A DNA stretch of 16,095 nucleotides, taken from assembly GCA_035720425.1 (NCBI GenBank), contig DASTOB010000178.1, positions 1 to 16,095 on the forward strand, read 5' to 3'. The stretch is from DASTOB01 sp035720425 (lineage in GTDB: Bacteria; Chloroflexota; Limnocylindria; Limnocylindrales; CSP1-4). The notes beneath the pieces were generated by a model. The model made no database searches. It saw nothing but the letters and a program-made list of their open reading frames with translations, and was not told the DNA's origin. The translations under genes were made by a program, and so were the position numbers. Shown here piece by piece: positions 13,256 to 16,095 of this stretch. Positions within the stretch are counted from its first letter, which is position 1. Each line of letters begins with the position of its first letter.

Positions 13256-13273
13256 ACCTAACGAACGTTAGGT
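13256..13273. promoter_or_regulatory. PaaR-type operator palindrome
   Basis: ACCTAACGAACGTTAGGT has perfect 8-bp arms around an AA centre. It fits the CNAACGNNCGTTNG consensus that I recall for Thermus thermophilus PaaR. It covers the predicted transcription start and abuts the Shine-Dalgarno sequence of the regulator gene, so binding would block the whole paa transcript and autoregulate paaR. Confidence 0.75.
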
Positions 13274-13283
13274 AGGAGTCGGC

Positions 13284-13874
13284 GTGGCGATCGACGCGCC
13301 CTCGCGCCGGCGGCGCATCGAGGATGTCGCGAGCGCGCTCTTCCGCGAGCGCGGCTACGCGGCGACAAGCGTCCGCGACATCGCCCGGGCGCTCGACGTC
13401 CAGGGTGCGAGCCTCTACGCGCACGTCACGTCCAAGGAGGACGTGCTCTGGGCGATCGTCGACCGGGCGGCGTCGCGCTTCGAGGCGGCCGCCCGGGACG
13501 CCGAGCAGGCCACAGCCGGGGCCGGCGCCGCGGACCGGCTCGCGGCGCTCATCCGCGCGCACGTCGGGGTCATCACCGCCGACCCGGGTGCGGCGAGCGT
13601 GTTCGTCCACGAGTGGCGGGCCCTCGGGCCGGAGCGCCGGGCCGGCGTCGCCGAGCGGCGTGACGCCTACGAGCGCCGCTTCCGTAAGGCGATCGACGAC
13701 GGCATGGCGAGCGGCGAGTTCGCCCTCACGGACTCCGCCATCGCCGCCGCCTTCCTCCTCACCGCCCTGAACGGCCTCGCGACGTGGTATCGCCCCGACG
13801 GCCGGCTCACGCCGGACCGCATCGCCGACCATTTCGTCGATCTCTCGGTCAGAACCCTGGCCGGCGCGACCTGA
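13284..13874 (+). CDS. paaR: TetR-family regulator, PaaR-type repressor of phenylacetate degradation
   Basis: This 196-residue TetR-family DNA-binding protein has its helix-turn-helix in SVRDIARALDVQGASLYAHVTSKEDVLWAIVD (29-60), with LYAHVTSKEDVL as the family hallmark. The C-terminal helices (HEWRALGPERRAGVAERRDAYERRF, AAFLLTALNGLATWYRPDGRLTPDRIADHFVDLSVRTL) match the TetR subgroup with a C-terminal domain found in PaaR and KstR2-like proteins, which sense acyl-CoA esters. GTG 13284 is preceded by AGGAG (13274-13278) five bases upstream. The gene directly precedes paaA (14-bp gap) and sits behind a PaaR-like operator, so a phenylacetyl-CoA-responsive autorepressor is the natural reading. A regulator of another acyl-CoA pathway is the alternative. 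Confidence 0.85.
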   Translation: MAIDAPSRRRRIEDVASALFRERGYAATSVRDIARALDVQGASLYAHVTSKEDVLWAIVDRAASRFEAAARDAEQATAGAGAADRLAALIRAHVGVITADPGAASVFVHEWRALGPERRAGVAERRDAYERRFRKAIDDGMASGEFALTDSAIAAAFLLTALNGLATWYRPDGRLTPDRIADHFVDLSVRTLAGAT

Positions 13875-13888
13875 CCCGGAGGCGTCCC

Positions 13889-14881
13889 ATGACCGATCCC
13901 CTCGCCCTCGACCCGATCCTTCCGCCGAACGAACGGAGCCGCCCGGCGTTCAACGACGACGACCTTCCCCACGACGAGCGGTTCGCCGTGTTCGAGCGCC
14001 ACGTGACCGGCGGCGGCAAGGTCGAGGCGACCGACTGGATGCCGGACGAGTATCGAACCCAGGTCCTCCGCTTCGTCGAGATGCACGCGAACAGCGAGCT
14101 CATGGGCGTGCTCCCGGAGCGCGAGTGGCTGATGCGCGCCCCGACGCTCCGGCGCAAGCTCGCCCTGACCGCCAAGGTCCAGGACGAGGTCGGCCACGCG
14201 CAGCTGCTCTACCGGGTCGCCGAGGACCTCGGCAAGCCGCGCGAGGAGATGTTCGACGACCTTCTCGCCGGGAAGACGAAGTTCCACAACGTCTTCCACT
14301 ACCCGACGCGGAGCTGGGGGGACGTCGGGATCATCGCCTGGCTCGTCGACGCCGCGGCGATCGTCGCCCAGCAGGCCCTGCGCGACAGCTCGTACGCCCC
14401 GTATGCGCGGACGATGCGCAAGATCTGCTGGGAGGAGAGCGTCCACATCATGCACGGGCGCGACGTCGTCGTGACGCTCGTAACCGGGACGCCGGCGCAG
14501 CGGGCGATGGTCCAGGAGGCGCTCGACCGCTGGTGGGGCCCGCTCATGCAGATGCACGGGCCGCGCAGCGACCGCTCGAAGGACCGCGACCTCCACTGGC
14601 GGATCAAGGCCAAGACGTCCGAGGAACTACGCCAGGAGTTCCTCGCCATCTACGTGCCCCGGATCCGCGAGCTGGGACTGACGATCCCGGACCCGGAGCT
14701 CCGCCTCGACGAGGCGACCGGCGAGTGGCGCTACACGGAGCCGGACTGGAACGAGCTCCGGACGGTCGTCACGAACCACGGGCCGATGAGCGAGCAGCGC
14801 CTCGAGTTCCGCCGCCTCAACCGAGCCGAAACGGCGTGGGTCCGCGAGACGATCCTCGCAGCCCCGAGGGCTGCCGCGTGA
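13889..14881 (+). CDS. paaA: phenylacetyl-CoA 1,2-epoxidase catalytic subunit PaaA
   Basis: This 330-residue bacterial multicomponent monooxygenase subunit, together with PaaB, C and E, inserts oxygen into the ring of phenylacetyl-CoA to give ring-1,2-epoxyphenylacetyl-CoA. The ferritin-like di-iron ligands are visible: Glu70 (HANSELMGVLPEREW), Glu100 and His103 (AKVQDEVGHAQLLY), Asp/Glu around 154 in LVDAAAIVAQ, and Glu183/His186 (CWEESVHIMHG). Lys96 fits the lysine that contacts the CoA substrate. The segment TKFHNVFHYPTRSWGDVGIIAWLVD is highly PaaA-like. The length is slightly above the 309 of E. coli. ATG 13889 has GGAGG (13878-13882) six bases upstream. The stop TGA overlaps a GTG (GTGA, 14878-14881) that opens a linker ORF toward paaB. 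Confidence 0.95.
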   Translation: MTDPLALDPILPPNERSRPAFNDDDLPHDERFAVFERHVTGGGKVEATDWMPDEYRTQVLRFVEMHANSELMGVLPEREWLMRAPTLRRKLALTAKVQDEVGHAQLLYRVAEDLGKPREEMFDDLLAGKTKFHNVFHYPTRSWGDVGIIAWLVDAAAIVAQQALRDSSYAPYARTMRKICWEESVHIMHGRDVVVTLVTGTPAQRAMVQEALDRWWGPLMQMHGPRSDRSKDRDLHWRIKAKTSEELRQEFLAIYVPRIRELGLTIPDPELRLDEATGEWRYTEPDWNELRTVVTNHGPMSEQRLEFRRLNRAETAWVRETILAAPRAAA

Positions 14882-15006
14882 ACCGTGACAACGTCCGGGC
14901 ATGCGGGCTCGCTCAGGCGAGCGCAGCGCAAGGCGCCGGCGAGCACGTGAGCGAGCGCACCCCCAGGTGCGTGAGCGAGCGCGCGCAGACGGTAACGCCG
15001 CGATGA
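14878..15006 (+). CDS. 42-aa linker ORF between paaA and paaB (doubtful gene)
   Basis: GTG 14878 overlaps the paaA stop (GTGA), and the ORF ends in TGA 15004-15006, overlapping the paaB start (ATGA, 15003-15006). The peptide is Ala/Arg/Glu-rich and resembles no family I know. It contains the repeated block VSER, encoded by GTGAGCGAGCGC at 14947 and 14971. No Shine-Dalgarno sequence is obvious. It may serve only to carry ribosomes from paaA to paaB, since paaB itself lacks a good ribosome-binding site, or it may be a chance open frame in GC-rich DNA. Confidence 0.3.
   Translation: MNRDNVRACGLAQASAAQGAGEHVSERTPRCVSERAQTVTPR
14907..14922 (+). repeat. short hairpin in the paaA-paaB gap
   Basis: GCTCGC-TCAG-GCGAGC makes a six-base-pair hairpin with a four-base loop. 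GCTCGCTCA here is also complementary to TGAGCGAGC at 14948 and 14972, so alternative foldings with the downstream repeats are possible. No U-run follows, so it is more likely an mRNA structure or RNase barrier than a terminator. Confidence 0.5.
14947..14982 (+). repeat. direct repeat GTGAGCGAGCGC, two copies with 24-bp period
   Basis: GTGAGCGAGCGC occurs at 14947-14958 and 14971-14982, 20 bases before the paaB start. Both copies start with GTGA and lie in the same frame of the linker ORF. This continues the pattern of repeated start-like sequences before genes in this window. Confidence 0.65.
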
Positions 15007-15338
15007 GCCGCATGGGCGAGCCCACCCTCGAGGCGTGGGAGGTGTTTCGCCGCGAGAAGGAGGGCGACCCGATGCGCCATGGCGGCAGCGTCATGGCGCC
15101 CGATGCCGTCCTCGCCGTCCACTACGCCCGCGAGCTGTACGGTCGGCGCCAGGAGAGCCAGGCCCTGTGGGTGGTCCGCCGAGCCGACATCCACGAGCTC
15201 GACGATCCCGACCTGCTCGACCCGCCGCTCGACCGCTCCTTCAAGAAGCCCGGCGGCTACGTCATGCGCGACAAGCTCGCCGAAGCACGGGAGCGCGCCG
15301 GCACGACCAAGCCGCGCGCCAGAGGGAAGCGCTCGTGA
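15003..15338 (+). CDS. paaB: phenylacetyl-CoA epoxidase subunit PaaB
   Basis: This 111-residue subunit bridges PaaA-PaaC heterodimers in the phenylacetyl-CoA epoxidase and has no catalytic metal site. The family core is clear: TLEAWEVFRREKEGDPMRHGGSV (8-30), APDAVLAVHYARELYGRRQESQALWVVRRADIHEL (32-66), then a divergent C-terminus with FKKPGGYVMRDKLAEARERAG and a basic tail. E. coli PaaB has 95 residues, so the tail is extended by about 15. ATG 15003 or ATG 15012 could be the start. Neither has a clear Shine-Dalgarno sequence, so coupling to the upstream linker ORF (ATGA) may matter. The stop overlaps a GTG (GTGA, 15335-15338) that starts the repeat-encoded linker ORF. Confidence 0.92.
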   Translation: MSRMGEPTLEAWEVFRREKEGDPMRHGGSVMAPDAVLAVHYARELYGRRQESQALWVVRRADIHELDDPDLLDPPLDRSFKKPGGYVMRDKLAEARERAGTTKPRARGKRS

Positions 15339-15664
15339 ACGGCTCGCCCGGGCGCCAATTCAGCCCTGACTCAGCAGACGCGCGCACACGCTCGACCCGG
15401 GTGCGGATCGGTCAGAACCGGGCATCGGCCGAGCGTGCACCCGGCACATCCGAGTCACGCGTGAATTCCCAGCTCGGAGCCGCCGCGCGCGCAGGTGAGC
15501 GCCGCCTCGTGACCGGCTCGCCCGGGCGCCAATTCAGCCCTGACTCAGCAGACGCGCGCACACGCTCGACCCGGGTGCGGATCCGTCAGAACCGGGCATC
15601 GGCCGAGCGTGCGCCCGGGACATCCGAGTCACAGGTGAATTCCCACCCCGGGGCGGCCACGTGA
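15335..15664 (+). CDS. 109-aa linker ORF made of two tandem repeats, between paaB and paaC (doubtful gene)
   Basis: GTG 15335 overlaps the paaB stop. The ORF reads through two copies of a 58-residue unit (GSPGRQFSPDSADARTR..., ...QNRASAERAPGTSES) and ends at TGA 15662-15664, overlapping the paaC GTG start. The composition is Ser/Arg/Ala-rich and probably disordered; I recognise no domain. The repeat period (174 bp) is divisible by three, so the frame survives the duplication. Differences between the copies are about half or more amino-acid-changing, which argues against strong protein selection. The DNA palindromes are preserved, so this is more likely a repetitive element that happens to be open than a true protein gene. 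Confidence 0.3.
   Translation: MNGSPGRQFSPDSADARTRSTRVRIGQNRASAERAPGTSESRVNSQLGAAARAGERRLVTGSPGRQFSPDSADARTRSTRVRIRQNRASAERAPGTSESQVNSHPGAAT
15357..15467 (+). ncRNA. candidate structured RNA/palindromic element, copy 1
   Basis: Three nested stems can be read by eye: AATTCA (15357) with TGAATT (15462), TGACTC (15367) with GAGTCA (15452), and CACGCTCG (15387) with CGAGCGTG (15430). The apex contains CGGT-CAGA-ACCG (15409-15420). Transcribed in the paa mRNA, this would be a long branched hairpin. No known riboswitch or RNA family is recognised. Confidence 0.45.
15531..15641 (+). ncRNA. candidate structured RNA/palindromic element, copy 2
   Basis: All three outer stems of copy 1 are kept intact and evenly spaced: AATTCA/TGAATT (15531, 15636), TGACTC/GAGTCA (15541, 15626) and CACGCTCG/CGAGCGTG (15561, 15604). 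The few differences fall in loops and junctions. One of them weakens the small apical hairpin (CGGT becomes CCGT). Confidence 0.45.
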
Positions 15665-16095
15665 CCGCCGCCTCCGATCTCGTCCCGGCGACCCGCACTG
15701 CCCTGTCGCTGCTCCTCCTGTCGATGGCAGACGACGAGTTCGTCATCGGTTTCACCGACTCGGAGTGGACCGGGATCGCGCCGCTCCTCGAGGAGGACGT
15801 CGCGATGTCGTCGATCGCCCAGGACGAGATCGGGCACGCGCGGGCGCTCTACGAGCTGCTGGCCGACGTCGTGGCCGACGGGCGCGACGCCGACGCCTGG
15901 GCCTACGACCGACCGCCTGAGGGGTTCTACCACGCCCGCCTGCTCGACCATCCGCGCGGCGACTGGGCCGACACGATCGTCCGCCGCTATCTCTACGACA
16001 CCGCCGACGCCGTCCGCCTCGCGGCCCTCGCCGGCTCGTCGTTCGAGCCGCTGCGCGACCTCGTCGGCAAGCTCGTCCGCGAGGAGCGCTACCAC
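15661..16095 (+). CDS. paaC: phenylacetyl-CoA epoxidase subunit PaaC, 3'-truncated by window edge
   Basis: This is the first 145 residues of PaaC, the ferritin-fold structural partner of PaaA, which has lost a working di-iron site in most family members. Recognisable pieces are MADDEFVIGFTDSEWTGIAPLLEEDVAMSSIAQDEIGHARALYELLADV (22-70), FYHARLLDHPRGDWADTIVRRYLYDTADAVRL (89-120) and LVGKLVREERYH at the edge. The frame is open to the end of the window; E. coli PaaC has about 248 residues, so some 100 remain outside. GTG 15661 was chosen because homology begins directly after it and it overlaps the linker stop as GTGA. No good Shine-Dalgarno sequence precedes it, in line with translational coupling. 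paaD and paaE would be expected downstream. Confidence 0.92.
   Translation, partial: MTAASDLVPATRTALSLLLLSMADDEFVIGFTDSEWTGIAPLLEEDVAMSSIAQDEIGHARALYELLADVVADGRDADAWAYDRPPEGFYHARLLDHPRGDWADTIVRRYLYDTADAVRLAALAGSSFEPLRDLVGKLVREERYH

Larger units (their letters stand above)
15335..15674 (+). repeat. tandem duplication of a hairpin-forming intergenic element
   Basis: Unit 1 is 15335-15508 (174 bp). Unit 2 is 15509-15674 (166 bp, with an 8-bp deletion near its end). Both begin GTGA-CGGCTCGCCCGGGCG-like and end with GTGASCGCCGCCTC, which in unit 2 is the first 14 bases of paaC. The duplication thus copied the paaC start as well. Over the central 111 bases the copies differ at only five or six positions, with no gap, indicating recent duplication or homogenisation. 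Confidence 0.85.

Noticed and set aside
14907..14922. Intrinsic terminator between paaA and paaB
   Set aside because: The hairpin lacks a U-run and the genes belong to one complex, so termination here is unlikely.
15335..15674. Possible CRISPR-like repeat pair
   Set aside because: Only two long, nearly identical units exist, placed head to tail without spacers, so it is a tandem duplication.
15586..16095. Minus-strand open frame reaching the window edge
   Set aside because: It is antisense to paaC, whose plus-strand reading matches the PaaC family from the GTG onward.

Overview
The window is very GC-rich (about 70 % by eye), with densely packed genes, frequent GTG starts, four-base stop/start overlaps and Pro-Thr-rich stalks on membrane-anchored proteins carrying fibronectin-like repeats. 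I infer a high-GC, probably monoderm bacterium, most likely a Chloroflexota lineage of the Limnocylindria type. A high-GC actinobacterium cannot be excluded. No rRNA, tRNA, transposase or CRISPR array was found.

Left block (1-3762, plus strand): a 5'-truncated alpha/beta hydrolase, a small EthD-like protein, a crotonase-type enoyl-CoA hydratase (PaaF-like), a DUF1444-like protein, and a second crotonase that matches PaaG in its motifs. The two crotonases fit the ring-opening and beta-oxidation part of the phenylacetyl-CoA (paa) pathway.

Middle-left block (3768-7751, minus strand): a three-repeat fibronectin-like membrane protein, an ECF sigma factor, and, overlapping it, a single-pass FecR-domain protein with a Pro-Thr stalk and two fibronectin-like modules. 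The last two look like a sigma/regulator pair. A 382-bp gap (7752-8133) without a gene holds inverted and direct copies of a TTGGCAG-containing motif.

Middle-right block (8134-13199): a TetR repressor gene (minus) diverges from a five-gene plus-strand operon encoding an MDR-family oxidoreductase, an FtsX/MacB-type permease, its ABC ATPase, a small three-helix membrane protein and a short-chain dehydrogenase. A 38-bp interrupted palindrome carries the -10 boxes of both divergent promoters, so one repressor could control both directions.

Right block (13284-16095, plus strand): a PaaR-type TetR regulator with a near-perfect operator, then paaA, paaB and the start of paaC, which encode subunits of the phenylacetyl-CoA 1,2-epoxidase. 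The paaA-paaB and paaB-paaC gaps are unusual. Each holds a stop-free linker ORF that starts on the upstream stop codon and ends on the downstream start codon. The second linker is a tandem duplication of a hairpin-forming element. A smaller version of the same pattern, two 8-codon mini-ORFs with a 23-bp period, sits between the hydrolase and the EthD gene. Together these repeated expansions of stop/start junctions are the most novel-looking signal in the window.
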